Shown here: in pieces, positions 47,331 to 56,659 of the stretch
How the letters are laid out: each line of letters starts with the position of its first letter
Position numbering within the stretch: the first letter of the stretch is position 1
NCBI GenBank assembly: GCA_020722005.1
Contig: DYLP01000004.1
Coordinates: forward strand, 1-64,000
DNA from: Melioribacter roseus
Lineage (GTDB): Bacteria; Bacteroidota; Ignavibacteria; Ignavibacteriales; Melioribacteraceae
Reading direction: 5' to 3'
Length of the DNA: 64,000 bases
Translations under genes and position numbers: made by a program
Notes under the pieces: generated by a model
Databases searched by the model: none
The model's input: the letters and a program-made list of their open reading frames with translations, nothing else
Told to the model about the DNA's origin: nothing

Positions 47331-48884
47331 TTATTTAAAGCACTCCAGATGTTTTAGAAAATGTTTTTCGAGAAATTGATAATGAGTTTCTTCATTTTCA
47401 ATCAAACATTTCATGATTTTATCTTTGAATAGGAATTGACCTGAAGAGTCCCGTTCGGTTAGTACTTTACCAAAAGTAACGTGCAATACCTGTCTGGCAT
47501 CGTTAAGATTGAAGAGTTCGAGAAGTTCTTCATCGGAGTATTGACTTGCAGGTTTAACTTTGTTTATGTCGGCGGAAACATGATAACTTCTCTTTTCCGT
47601 TTCATAAAGGCCGCGGCAGAAATCTAAAATATTCCTGAATAAACCCGGTTCTTTGGCAGCTACAACCCGCAAGGCTTCCAGATAACTAGTGCCGGCGGTT
47701 TTTACGTGAGTATAAGCGCCTTTAATCGAACCGATAACACGATAAGCCGAGAATTTATCGCTTCCCGAGTGGAGACTGATTTTATAACTTCCGAAATATT
47801 TGGTAATATCGAGGTGTTTTTCGTATTCGGTTTTGAATAGATTCAAATCGCCCTTGTAGTCGATGCCTTTTTCGAAATCGCCTATAAATCGAGGTGCCAG
47901 GCTTACATATTTAACCCCGAGTCGATTCAATTCATTGGCAAAGAAGAAATGTTCGAAGGGTGAAGTTACCGATTCTGTTTCGTCGACCGAGACTTCAATT
48001 TCGAAAGTGCCATTGCTGGCTTTTGAGGCGAGATAGTCGTACATCTTTTTAATATGTGCAATAGCGTTTCCGTATTTAGCATAAGCACGCAAAAAATCGG
48101 ATTCTGTAATAGTTAATGAAAGTCTTTCTGAAATATTAAAAGTCATATCGACATAACGTTTCGCGGCATCTGTACTGGTATCCTTAAGTCCTTCCCAGTC
48201 AATTTTAGTTAATTTTTGTTTTAGTTGCTCTTCGGTATAATTGTCGGCTTCGTTGTCAACGTGCTCACTCGGATCGAACGTGAACATCGTAAAACCGGCA
48301 TCGAGCATTAAATCGATATCTTCGAAAGTTTTGAGATGGTCAGCATCAGAGCCAAATCCATCTTTATAACCTTCTTGAAGTACAGCCCAAACTGCTGCGT
48401 CCATTACATCGTCCGGCGTTCTGTTTGTTCGTGTTAATTCCCTTATCGACTGTTGTGCAAGGATTGGACGGAAACTACTCTGTTTAATTGCTCTAATATG
48501 ACCTGCATTAGCGATTCCGAGTCTGTCGCCACATCCAAACGAATTGCATAATCCGAGCACTATTGGTATAGTGTGTGAGAAAAGTTCCTGAATTTTTTTC
48601 CTATTCTCTGTAGATAAATAACACTTTTTAATGATTATCTCTTTCCCAGCATTAATCAATTCGCCCTCGAATTCATTCAATAATCCCCTTCCGTTATTTG
48701 TAGAGATTACAAAAAGAAATTTGTCGTAATTTTCTTTTCCAATAAAAAAGAAGGCATTGTCTTTCTTTAACACCGATAAAGGGTAAGCTTTTATTTTTAA
48801 CGACTCTCCAATCGTTAGGTCAACCAGATCGTTTTTCACAATGTTCTTATTTTCCACTTCCTCATAAAGCTTTTGTATTTCCAT
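47331..48884 (-). CDS. uxaE: Tagaturonate/fructuronate epimerase
   Basis: 517 residues, close to the Thermotoga-type UxaE that interconverts D-tagaturonate and D-fructuronate. Recognised by the overall family pattern: SFGCGDRLGIANAGHIRAIK, AQQSIRELTRTNRTPDDVMD, DGFGSDADHLKTFEDIDLML, YFGSYKISLHSGSDKFSAYR, and FRNILDFCRGLYETEKRSYH. It has His, Asp and Cys residues suited to a metal-dependent TIM-barrel epimerase. It lets galacturonate enter the fructuronate branch, so tagaturonate reductase (uxaB) and altronate dehydratase (uxaA) are not needed. Neither is present here. It lies 14 bases after uxaC. Confidence 0.92.
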   Translation of the reverse strand: MEIQKLYEEVENKNIVKNDLVDLTIGESLKIKAYPLSVLKKDNAFFFIGKENYDKFLFVISTNNGRGLLNEFEGELINAGKEIIIKKCYLSTENRKKIQELFSHTIPIVLGLCNSFGCGDRLGIANAGHIRAIKQSSFRPILAQQSIRELTRTNRTPDDVMDAAVWAVLQEGYKDGFGSDADHLKTFEDIDLMLDAGFTMFTFDPSEHVDNEADNYTEEQLKQKLTKIDWEGLKDTSTDAAKRYVDMTFNISERLSLTITESDFLRAYAKYGNAIAHIKKMYDYLASKASNGTFEIEVSVDETESVTSPFEHFFFANELNRLGVKYVSLAPRFIGDFEKGIDYKGDLNLFKTEYEKHLDITKYFGSYKISLHSGSDKFSAYRVIGSIKGAYTHVKTAGTSYLEALRVVAAKEPGLFRNILDFCRGLYETEKRSYHVSADINKVKPASQYSDEELLELFNLNDARQVLHVTFGKVLTERDSSGQFLFKDKIMKCLIENEETHYQFLEKHFLKHLECFK

Positions 48885-48898
48885 GGATAACTCCTTTA

Positions 48899-50311
48899 TT
48901 ATTGTCCGAAATCAAAATAGTTTTTGGCATTATTATAAGAAATATCTTCGACCATTTTACCGACCAAGTCCAGGTCGTTTGGAATAAGTCCTGCTTCGAT
49001 TTCTCTTCCCAGAATATCGCAGAGAAGTCTTCTGAAATAATCGTGTCGGGAATATGAGAGAAAGCTACGTGAATCTGTCAACATACCTACAAATCGACTC
49101 AACAGTCCCATATTTGAAAGCGCATCTATTTGACGTTCCATTCCGCTCTTTTGATCGAGGAACCACCAGGCGCTGCCGTATTGCATTTTACCCGGTACTG
49201 AACCGTCCTGGAAATTACCGATCATCGTGGCAAAGAGTTCATTATCAGCAGGATTGAGATTATACAAAATAGTTTTTGCCAGTTTGTTTTCCGTATCGAG
49301 TTTATTTAAGTATTTAGCCAGCGGACGCGCCATTTCAAAATCGCCAATTGAATCCCAACCGGTATCTGGACCTAGTTGCCTGTACATACGGCTATTATTA
49401 TTTCTAAGAGCACCAAGATGCAATTGTTGTACCCAACCTTTTTCCCAATCCATTACACCGAATTCGTACATCATTGCAGATTTAAATTTGAGAATTTCAT
49501 TCGGTTCAAGATTATTTTTATTGAGTAGTTTTAGGAAGATAGACTTAATTTCCGATTCTGTATAGTCTTCGGCGTAAACCGTCTCTAAACCGTGGTCAGA
49601 AAGCCGGCATCCATTTTCGTGGAAATAGTCGTGCCGTTTTCTAATGGCTTCTATAAACGAGTCAAAATTGTTGATCAAAATCCCTGAAGCCTCTTCAAGT
49701 TTAGTCAAGTATTTCAAGAAATCATTTGTGTTTTCAACTGCCATAGCTTTATCAGGTCGGAATGCCGGCAATACTTTTGTGCTAAAAGGATTTTCTTTTA
49801 ACTTTTTATGGTATTCCAGCGAGTCGACTGGATCATCCGTAGTGCAAATTATTTCGACATTCCATTGACGAATCAATCCCTGTGTAGAAAACTCGTCTGT
49901 AGAAAGAAGTTCGCTCGTTCGGTTCCAGATTTCTTCAGCAGTTTCCGGTTTAAGCAATTTGTCGGAAATACCAAATGGTTTTTTAAGTTCCATATGCGTC
50001 CAGTGATAAAGAGGATTTTTAATTGTATATGGAACGGTTTCTGCCCATTTCATGAATTTTTCTTTATCTGTCGAATCGCCAGTAATATATTTTTCATCAA
50101 CGCCGTTTGTGCGCATGGCGCGCCATTTATAGTGATCGCCATTGAGCCAGACTTGAGTAATGTTTTCGAATTTTCTGTTCGATGCGATTTCATCGATTGG
50201 CAGATGACAATGATAATCAATAATAGGCTGTTTAACAGCGTGTTCATGATATAGTACTTCTGCAGTTTTATTGGTCAGAAGAAAATTTTCTTTAATAAAT
50301 ATGTCGTTCAT
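48899..50311 (-). CDS. uxaC: Uronate isomerase
   Basis: 470 residues from the ATG at 50311, 19 bases after the transporter stop. The reading that begins at 50386 overlaps that gene by 56 bases and is rejected. UxaC, a metal-dependent amidohydrolase-fold enzyme, turns galacturonate into tagaturonate and glucuronate into fructuronate. The metal His-x-His is in IDYHCHLPIDEI, followed by LNGDHYKWRAMRTNGVDEKY, IICTTDDPVDSLEYHK with the conserved Asp, the QLHLGALRNNN strand and GWDSIGDF. SRHDYFRRLLCDILGREI near the C-terminus is typical. It is the first enzyme after the transporter. Confidence 0.96.
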   Translation of the reverse strand: MNDIFIKENFLLTNKTAEVLYHEHAVKQPIIDYHCHLPIDEIASNRKFENITQVWLNGDHYKWRAMRTNGVDEKYITGDSTDKEKFMKWAETVPYTIKNPLYHWTHMELKKPFGISDKLLKPETAEEIWNRTSELLSTDEFSTQGLIRQWNVEIICTTDDPVDSLEYHKKLKENPFSTKVLPAFRPDKAMAVENTNDFLKYLTKLEEASGILINNFDSFIEAIRKRHDYFHENGCRLSDHGLETVYAEDYTESEIKSIFLKLLNKNNLEPNEILKFKSAMMYEFGVMDWEKGWVQQLHLGALRNNNSRMYRQLGPDTGWDSIGDFEMARPLAKYLNKLDTENKLAKTILYNLNPADNELFATMIGNFQDGSVPGKMQYGSAWWFLDQKSGMERQIDALSNMGLLSRFVGMLTDSRSFLSYSRHDYFRRLLCDILGREIEAGLIPNDLDLVGKMVEDISYNNAKNYFDFGQ

Positions 50312-50330
50312 TTTTTTATTCCATTTTATT

Positions 50331-51659
50331 TTAAATTTCAACTCTTTCCATTTTTGGTGCAAGAAGATTAAAGATAAACCATGCAATCAAGTAAGCCGAG
50401 CCGCAAACGAGGAACATTACATAGTAACCCGTTTCGATTGTTCCGAGAGCTTTGAAATGGTCGAGCACCCATCCAGCTAAAGATGCAATCAGAATACCAC
50501 CGACGGCTCCTGCCATACCGCCGATGCCAGTAACAGAAGCAACAGCTTTTTTGGGAAACATATCCGATGTAGTCGTAAAGATATTAGCTGACCAGGCTTG
50601 ATGAGCCGAAGCAGCTATACCGACAATTACGATAGCAATCCACGGCGAATAGACACCTAATGCCTGTGCTGAAACAACTGGCAAAGCTAATAATGCAAAA
50701 ATTAACATTGCTGTTTTACGAGCTTTATTTACAGTCCATCCTTTACCAATAAAGAAACCCGAAAGCCATCCGCCAAAAATGCTTCCGAATGTAGTCATTG
50801 TATAAACCAACGCAATTGGCAGAGCCAGATCGGTTTTAGTCATACCATACTGTTTATTGAGGAACGAAGGGAGCCAGAACAAATAGAACCACCATACGGG
50901 ATCGGTTAAAAATTTTCCTATAAGAAAAGCCCATGTTTGTTTGTATGTCAATAAACTGAGCCATCCTACTTTTTCTTCTTCTTTTTCTTTGGAGATCTGT
51001 TCGTCTTTGTCGCTATGAATATATTCGTACTCTTCTTTTGATAACTTTTTGTGCTTGGACGGAATTTCATAGATCAAGAGCCAGAAGATGAGCCATAATA
51101 AGCCGATGGCACCGGTAATAATAAAAGCCCATTGCCATCCCCAGAAAAGAGCAATAAGGGGTACAGTGAGCGGTGCAAGAATTGCACCGACATTCGAACC
51201 AGAGTTAAATAATCCTGTAGCAAGGGCTCTTTCTTTTTTAGGGAACCATTCTGCAACCGTTTTAATTGCAGCAGGAAAGTTGCCGGCTTCACTAATTCCT
51301 AACAATCCTCTCGGAATCATAAAACCGACAGTACTTCTGGCAAAAGCATGCCCAATAGCTGCTAAGCTCCATACAGTTAAAGATAGTGCATATCCAATTT
51401 TTGTCCCTAGTTTATCAATAAGCCACCCCATAAAAAGCATACCTACGCCATACATTATCTGAAATACAACAACTATATTCGCATAATCTGTTTCTGTCCA
51501 GTTGAATTCAGGCTCGAGATAATCGTCTTTAAGAAGACTAATAACCTGTCTATCGAGATAATTAATTGTAGTAGCAAAGAAGATTAGAGCAAGAATTGTC
51601 CATCTATATTTGCCAACTTTTGCTACAGGACTATTTTGATTAAGTTCTGCTTGCATCAC
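50331..51659 (-). CDS. exuT: MFS hexuronate transporter
   Basis: 442 residues with about 12 membrane helices, anion:cation symporter (ACS) family of the major facilitator superfamily. The first loop has the family motif INYLDRQVISLL. MGWLIDKLGTKIGYALSL is the classic MFS loop, FMIPRGLLGISEAGNFPAAI matches hexuronate/galactonate transporters, and TGLFNSGSNVGAILAPLTV follows. A charged cytoplasmic loop (KEEYEYIHSDKDEQISKEKE) joins the two halves. It should bring galacturonate and glucuronate into the cell. It leads the nine-gene hexuronate operon and is preceded by a repeated operator-like motif. Exact substrates are inferred from the operon. Confidence 0.9.
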   Translation of the reverse strand: MMQAELNQNSPVAKVGKYRWTILALIFFATTINYLDRQVISLLKDDYLEPEFNWTETDYANIVVVFQIMYGVGMLFMGWLIDKLGTKIGYALSLTVWSLAAIGHAFARSTVGFMIPRGLLGISEAGNFPAAIKTVAEWFPKKERALATGLFNSGSNVGAILAPLTVPLIALFWGWQWAFIITGAIGLLWLIFWLLIYEIPSKHKKLSKEEYEYIHSDKDEQISKEKEEEKVGWLSLLTYKQTWAFLIGKFLTDPVWWFYLFWLPSFLNKQYGMTKTDLALPIALVYTMTTFGSIFGGWLSGFFIGKGWTVNKARKTAMLIFALLALPVVSAQALGVYSPWIAIVIVGIAASAHQAWSANIFTTTSDMFPKKAVASVTGIGGMAGAVGGILIASLAGWVLDHFKALGTIETGYYVMFLVCGSAYLIAWFIFNLLAPKMERVEI

Positions 51660-51685
51660 GGCTCCAATTTATTTTTTAATAAAAC

Positions 51686-51709
51686 AACGGTTACTTAATC
51701 GGTTACTAA
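51686..51709 (-). promoter_or_regulatory. Candidate tandem LacI-type operator of the hexuronate operon
   Basis: Minus strand AGTAACCGATTA is followed at once by AGTAACCGTTGT, two 12-base copies sharing AGTAACCG. They lie 27-50 bases before the transporter ATG. The core AGTAACCGATTAAGT shares its CGATTAAGT with the site at 34.1 kb and resembles the kduI palindrome. Confidence 0.55.
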
Positions 51710-51789
51710 TTTAGATATTTTTTTTCTAATTTGCTACAAAAAAGATAAATCACGAATTCAATTTGGAAAGAATAATACATATTCTTTTA

Positions 51790-52824
51790 CTAATTAAATT
51801 TCTTCAATCTAAAAGCAAATTCACTGCCTTCTCCAGGCTGGCTAATTAATTCCATACGAGAATTATGAGCTTCAATTATATGCTTGACTATCGCCAAACC
51901 GAGTCCTGTGCCTCCTAATTCTCGCGAACGATTTTTGTCGACTCGATAAAAACGTTCAAAAATTCTACGCTGATTTTCAGGATCAATTCCAATACCTGTA
52001 TCTCGTACATAAAACCGTACCTCTTTTTCGTAATCCTGCAACCCGATCTCAATTCTTCCCTTTTCAGTATACTTAATTGCATTTACCAGGAGATTCGATA
52101 AGACCTGACGAATTTTCTCCTTGTCGCCGTAGACTTCAGGGACGGGTTTGCTTAACTTTATATCCAATTCCAAATTTTTATTCTCGGCATACGGTCTAAA
52201 TTCATTAACTAAATTGAGTACTATCGGCTCGGGATCGAAATAGCGTAGATTCATTTTCATTTGCCCGGATTCAATCATCGAGATATCAATCAAATCGTTC
52301 AACAAATTATTCAAATTATTTAAGTGCTGATTGGCTTTTTGAAGGAAAGATAAATTTACCTGAGGATCGTTTATTGCTCCATCGAGGAGTGTTTCAATAA
52401 AACCTTGTATTGCAAATATTGGAGTTCTCAATTCATGGGATACGTTACCTAAAAATTCTGTTCTTACCTTTTCTAACTTTTTTAGATTTTCGATTACTTC
52501 TTTATTACGTCGAAACATTTCGCGAATTTCTTCTTCAAGATAACGTAAGTCTCCGCTCAATTGGATGTCGTAATGATCCATCAGTTGATTGTTCCTGATT
52601 TTTCGTATAGTCTCTGTAATAGAATTGACTTCTTTTTTTCTTTTCGAGCCGAAATAATTTAACAGTCCGAAGTAAGTAATTATCATGAATAATAATATGG
52701 GGAAGAGATTTTCGGCAGAATTTTCTGAAATAAAAAATAGCAGTAAAAAGAAGGTTGAATTGTATATAAATAGTGGGAGTATATAGTTTCTCCCGAATGA
52801 TAGATTATCTTTAATATTTTTCAA
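51790..52824 (-). CDS. PhoR-like membrane sensor histidine kinase
   Basis: 344 residues. Two hydrophobic helices at about 12-32 and 39-58 are joined by only a few residues, so there is almost no periplasmic sensor domain. A coiled linker (about 65-125, EEIREMFRRNKEVIENLKKL) leads to the HisKA domain with the phospho-His in FLGNVSHELRTPIFAIQGFI. HATPase_c shows the N box (QVLSNLLVNAIKYTEKG), G1 (DTGIGIDPENQRRIFERFYR) and G2 (GGTGLGLAIVKH). It probably senses a signal in the membrane or through a partner, as PhoR does with Pst. The gene overlaps the response regulator by 14 bases. It lies upstream of, but is not obviously part of, the hexuronate operon. Confidence 0.94.
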   Translation of the reverse strand: MKNIKDNLSFGRNYILPLFIYNSTFFLLLFFISENSAENLFPILLFMIITYFGLLNYFGSKRKKEVNSITETIRKIRNNQLMDHYDIQLSGDLRYLEEEIREMFRRNKEVIENLKKLEKVRTEFLGNVSHELRTPIFAIQGFIETLLDGAINDPQVNLSFLQKANQHLNNLNNLLNDLIDISMIESGQMKMNLRYFDPEPIVLNLVNEFRPYAENKNLELDIKLSKPVPEVYGDKEKIRQVLSNLLVNAIKYTEKGRIEIGLQDYEKEVRFYVRDTGIGIDPENQRRIFERFYRVDKNRSRELGGTGLGLAIVKHIIEAHNSRMELISQPGEGSEFAFRLKKFN

Positions 52825-53509
52825 CGTCTCTGAAACGATAACCCACCCCCTTTATTGTTTCGATCAGATACGAATACTCACCTAATTTTTCTCTGATTTT
52901 CCTAATGTGTACGTCGATGGTTCTTTCGACCACATAAACGTCGTCGCCCCAGATATCGCGCAGAATCTTTTCTCTCTCGAACACTTTACCCGGTCTGGCT
53001 GCAAGATAAGCCAGTATCTCGAATTCCTTTTTAGGAAAGACCACTTCCGTTTTATCGACAACGACTGTATACTTGGTTCTATTTATCAATAGTGGTCCGG
53101 CGCTGATTTCTATAATTTCCTCTTCGTTTTGTTTTAACTGCTCTAATTTACGCAGGTTCGATTTAACCCGGGCAATAAGTTTTTTAGGCGATATCGGTTT
53201 TTGAATAAAATCGTCAGCACCAAGATTGAGTCCATAAACTTCATCAATTTCGGAGGATTTTGCAGTTAGAAATATAACAGGCGTGTTTTTAAATTCTTCC
53301 TTCTTTCTGATCTGTTTACATGTTTCGTAACCATCCATTTTGGGCATCATAACGTCAAGAATAATCAAATCCGGATTTAATGATAGTTTATCGATTGCTT
53401 CCTGCCCGTTATAAGCAGCAATAACTTCAAATCCCTCGTTTTCAAGGTTATATTTGAGAAATTCGATTATATCTTTTTCGTCGTCGACAAGTAATATTTT
53501 CTCACTCAT
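52811..53509 (-). CDS. PhoB/OmpR-family response regulator
   Basis: 232 residues. The N-terminal receiver (LLVDDEKDIIEFLKYNLENE, phospho-acceptor Asp in PDLIILDVMMPKMDGYE, Lys in TAKSSEID) is followed by a winged-helix DNA-binding domain (FEILAYLAARPGKVFEREKI, VERTIDVHIRKIREKLGEYS, IKGVGYRF). It partners with the overlapping histidine kinase gene. The Asp-Asp pair and Pro in ISPKKLIARVKS are standard. The resemblance is to PhoB, so phosphate control is a fair guess, but no pst genes are here to support it. Confidence 0.95.
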   Translation of the reverse strand: MSEKILLVDDEKDIIEFLKYNLENEGFEVIAAYNGQEAIDKLSLNPDLIILDVMMPKMDGYETCKQIRKKEEFKNTPVIFLTAKSSEIDEVYGLNLGADDFIQKPISPKKLIARVKSNLRKLEQLKQNEEEIIEISAGPLLINRTKYTVVVDKTEVVFPKKEFEILAYLAARPGKVFEREKILRDIWGDDVYVVERTIDVHIRKIREKLGEYSYLIETIKGVGYRFRDVEKY

Positions 53510-53510
53510 A

Positions 53511-54509
53511 TTAAAATTTCACTTCCTTTTTTTGTTCTGCTGATTTATAGATAATATCGAGCAATTTCATTCTAACGAGCGCTTCTTCAGAAGTGGATAC
53601 TGGAGGGACTTCGCCCCTTAGCGAGGCAATAAAATGTTTAATCTCGTTTTCATACGATTTATGGTACAAATTGGACACACTTGACTTAGAAAGACTATAA
53701 TCAAAAAATGCAGATTCAATTTTTCTAAATACTTTCAAAGGATTTAATTGAGCAGCTCCCTTTGTTCCGTGAATAATAAAATTAAAACTGTCCGTCTCAG
53801 AATAGAGCTCCCAGCTAACTTCAAAGTTAATTGCACTTTTCGAATCGAGTCTCACAATTCCAACCGCTGAATCTTCGACGTCCTGATTTTTAGTGTTGAA
53901 TTTATGAACGGAAGCACTTTCGATTTTGTCGTTTCCAAACATCCAGATGGCAAGATCGAGCAATAAAATTCCGAGGTCGATTATTACTCCACCACCCGAT
54001 TTCTTTTTGTCGATAAACCATTTTTGTGCGCTGCTCTTGTTTCTAAGCCATCCGCATTTTATATAAAATAAATCACCCAGTTCTCCACTGTTAATGATAC
54101 TTTTCATCAGCATCGAATCGGGTCGAAACCGCAAATTCATTCCAACCATAGCCAATTTTTTATTCCTCTTTGCAGCTTTATCGACTTCAAGTGCTTCTTT
54201 ATAATTTAACGCAATCGGTTTTTCAATCAGCACATCGAGTTTTGCGTTCAGGCAATCGATGGCTATTTGTTTATGAGTGTTTGTCGGAGATGTTACAATA
54301 ACAGCATCGAGTTCTTCCTGAGAAATCATTTCACGATAATCTGTGAAACGTTTTGCGGTCGGAATTTTTTCACCAATTGTTTTAAGGCGATTATTGTTAA
54401 TTTCACTTACAGCAGCAAGATCAACATTACCCATTTTTGTTAACACAGGTATGTGAACCAGTTGAGCAATCGAACCTAATCCAACAATTGCTACCTTAGT
54501 CTTTTTCAT
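53511..54509 (-). CDS. Gfo/Idh/MocA-family oxidoreductase
   Basis: 332 residues from the ATG at 54509, which shares one base with the dxs stop (TGATG); a TTG three bases before it is a poorer start. The N-terminal Rossmann domain (VAIVGLGSIAQLVHIPVL) and EKPIALNYKEAL carry the NAD(P)-binding Gly motif and the conserved EKP. The C-terminal beta-sheet domain has GGGVIIDLGILLLDLAIWMF with the usual H/D substituted. Such enzymes oxidise or reduce sugars and related ring alcohols. In dxs-linked setting the substrate is unknown. Confidence 0.9.
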   Translation of the reverse strand: MKKTKVAIVGLGSIAQLVHIPVLTKMGNVDLAAVSEINNNRLKTIGEKIPTAKRFTDYREMISQEELDAVIVTSPTNTHKQIAIDCLNAKLDVLIEKPIALNYKEALEVDKAAKRNKKLAMVGMNLRFRPDSMLMKSIINSGELGDLFYIKCGWLRNKSSAQKWFIDKKKSGGGVIIDLGILLLDLAIWMFGNDKIESASVHKFNTKNQDVEDSAVGIVRLDSKSAINFEVSWELYSETDSFNFIIHGTKGAAQLNPLKVFRKIESAFFDYSLSKSSVSNLYHKSYENEIKHFIASLRGEVPPVSTSEEALVRMKLLDIIYKSAEQKKEVKF

Positions 54510-56428
54510 CAAGCTACCACGCCGTTTTTGTAATTTTTATTTTTTAAAAAGTCGATAACTTTTTGAACTATTCCTTCTGGATCGATGCCAAGCATATGAT
54601 GAAGTTCTGCTTGTGTACCATGTTCAATAAATTTATCCGGAAGACCGATGCGCAAGACATCCACTTTTATATGATTGTCATTATAAAATTCGACGACGCC
54701 GGAGCTGAAGCCTCCAGTCAAGCTATTTTCTTCGAGTGTTACAATTTTATCGAACTTTTGCGCAGTTTCGATGAGCATATCTTCGTCGAGTGGTTTGATA
54801 AAACGCATATTAATTACTTCGGCTTCAATTCCATTTTGCGCCAGCAGACTGGCAGCTTTTGAAGCGTAGTCTACCATTGAACCGACTGCAAGAAGTGCAA
54901 TATCATTGCCAGAATTTAATCTTTCAGCTTTGCCAACCTCAATTTCATTAAAACCTTCTTTTAATTCAACGCCGAGTGCATTTCCTCTTGGATATCGCAG
55001 TACGATAGGTCCCTTTTTATAATTAACCGCTGTATAGAGCATGTCTCTCAGTTCGGCTTCATCTTTTGGTGCCATTAATACAATATTTGGTATCATCCTT
55101 AAATAAGATAAATCGAAAGTGCCGTGATGAGTGGGCCCATCGGCACCAACCAGTCCAGCCCTGTCGAGAGCAAAAACAACGTGCAGATTTTGCAGGGCAA
55201 CGTCGTGAATAATTTGATCGAATGCCCTCTGCAAAAACGTCGAATAAATCGCAACAACTGGAATGATTCCCTGCGTTGCCAATCCCGCTGCAAAAGTAAC
55301 TGCATGTTCCTCCGCAATTCCTACGTCAAAATACCTTTCCGGTAATTCAGCTTGAAGCTTATCGAGTCCTGTACCGTCGGGCATTGCAGCTGTTATACCA
55401 ACCACCTTGTCGTTGCTTTTAGCGATTTCTACAAGGGCATTACCAAATACTGAAGTATACGATGGCAGTGAACTTCCTTTTTTTAAGGACACTCCAGTTA
55501 ATTTATCGAATGGCGTTGCGGCATGAAGACGTTGCAAATGATTTTCTGCCGGTTTATAACCCTTTCCTTTTTCAGTCAACACATGAACAAGTATCGGTCC
55601 ATTTAATTCTTTTACATGTTCGAACAACCTGACCAATTGAGTAATATTATGACCGTTAATCGGTCCGAAATATCTGAATCCGAGGGCTTCAAACAACATA
55701 CCCGGAGTAAGAACAGCTTTTAGTCCCTGTTCGATACGGGCTGCAACTTTTCTGAGTCTGTCACCGAAGTAATCGAGTTTTCCGGTTAAATCCCATATAG
55801 CACCTTTAAATCTGTTATATTCGGGATGAGAAATCATTTCGTTAAAATACTTCGAGATCTGCCATACATTAGGCGCAATTGACATTTGGTTGTCGTTTAA
55901 AACAACAATCAGATTTTTTTTTAAGAGTCCTGAATTATTCATCGCTTCGTATGCCATACCACCAGTCATAGCACCATCGCCGATAACAGCCACTACTTTT
56001 CGATTTTCTTTCAATAAGTCGCTGGCAACAGCAATTCCAAGAGCTGCAGAAATTGATGTAGATGCATGCCCTGCTCCAAAGGCATCGTAAGGGCTTTCGC
56101 TTCGTTTAAGAAAACCGCTGATTCCTTTGAACTGGCGAATGGTTTTTAAAGCTTCCCTCCTGCCTGTAATAATTTTATGCGGATATGCCTGGTGTCCTGT
56201 ATCCCAAACTATTTGGTCATAAGGAGTATTGAATACTTTATGAAGAGCAACAGTTAACTCAACGGCTCCGAGTCCTCCCCCGAAATGACCTCCAATCTTT
56301 GAAATGACGTCAACCATGTATTGACGAATTTCCGTACAAAGTAGTTTAAGATCCTGACCTTCCAGTTTTTTTATATCTTCAGGAGAATTGATATCGTACA
56401 ATAGTTTGTAATCGTTCTTATTTGGCAT
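54509..56428 (-). CDS. dxs: 1-deoxy-D-xylulose-5-phosphate synthase
   Basis: 639 residues, full length. A thiamine-diphosphate enzyme that joins pyruvate and glyceraldehyde-3-phosphate in the first step of the MEP isoprenoid pathway. Motifs: GGHFGGGLGAVELTVALH, WDTGHQAYPHKIITGRR, DAFGAGHASTSISAALGIAV, the diphosphate/Mg site VIGDGAMTGGMAYEAMNNSG, FDVGIAEEHAVTFAAGLATQ and DRAGLVGADGPTHHGTFDLS. Its substrates are exactly the products of KDPG aldolase. It follows xseB by 9 bases, an arrangement (xseA-xseB-dxs) found in many bacteria. Confidence 0.98.
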   Translation of the reverse strand: MPNKNDYKLLYDINSPEDIKKLEGQDLKLLCTEIRQYMVDVISKIGGHFGGGLGAVELTVALHKVFNTPYDQIVWDTGHQAYPHKIITGRREALKTIRQFKGISGFLKRSESPYDAFGAGHASTSISAALGIAVASDLLKENRKVVAVIGDGAMTGGMAYEAMNNSGLLKKNLIVVLNDNQMSIAPNVWQISKYFNEMISHPEYNRFKGAIWDLTGKLDYFGDRLRKVAARIEQGLKAVLTPGMLFEALGFRYFGPINGHNITQLVRLFEHVKELNGPILVHVLTEKGKGYKPAENHLQRLHAATPFDKLTGVSLKKGSSLPSYTSVFGNALVEIAKSNDKVVGITAAMPDGTGLDKLQAELPERYFDVGIAEEHAVTFAAGLATQGIIPVVAIYSTFLQRAFDQIIHDVALQNLHVVFALDRAGLVGADGPTHHGTFDLSYLRMIPNIVLMAPKDEAELRDMLYTAVNYKKGPIVLRYPRGNALGVELKEGFNEIEVGKAERLNSGNDIALLAVGSMVDYASKAASLLAQNGIEAEVINMRFIKPLDEDMLIETAQKFDKIVTLEENSLTGGFSSGVVEFYNDNHIKVDVLRIGLPDKFIEHGTQAELHHMLGIDPEGIVQKVIDFLKNKNYKNGVVA

Positions 56429-56437
56429 TTCGTACCT

Positions 56438-56659
56438 TTATGAGTTCTTATTAATTTCTTCTTCAAATTTCTTTTTTATTTCGGTTATTTTCAGTTCTGC
56501 AGATTTCAAAATTTGATAGCATGCTTTTGCCAATTCCATCCCCTCTTCATAGAGGCGGATCGATTCGTCGAGTTGAAGCTCTCCGTTTTCAAGCTTACCT
56601 GAAATTTCCTCGAGTCGCTTTAACATTTCCTCAAAGTTTTTTTCTTTCTTCTTATTCAT
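56438..56659 (-). CDS. xseB: Exodeoxyribonuclease VII small subunit
   Basis: 73 residues, the usual XseB size. Two charged helices with the family pattern NFEEMLKRLEEISGKLENGE, then LDESIRLYEEGMELAKACYQ. It binds the large subunit in several copies. The start overlaps the xseA end by eight bases. The tail is very Lys/Glu-rich. Confidence 0.95.
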   Translation of the reverse strand: MNKKKEKNFEEMLKRLEEISGKLENGELQLDESIRLYEEGMELAKACYQILKSAELKITEIKKKFEEEINKNS

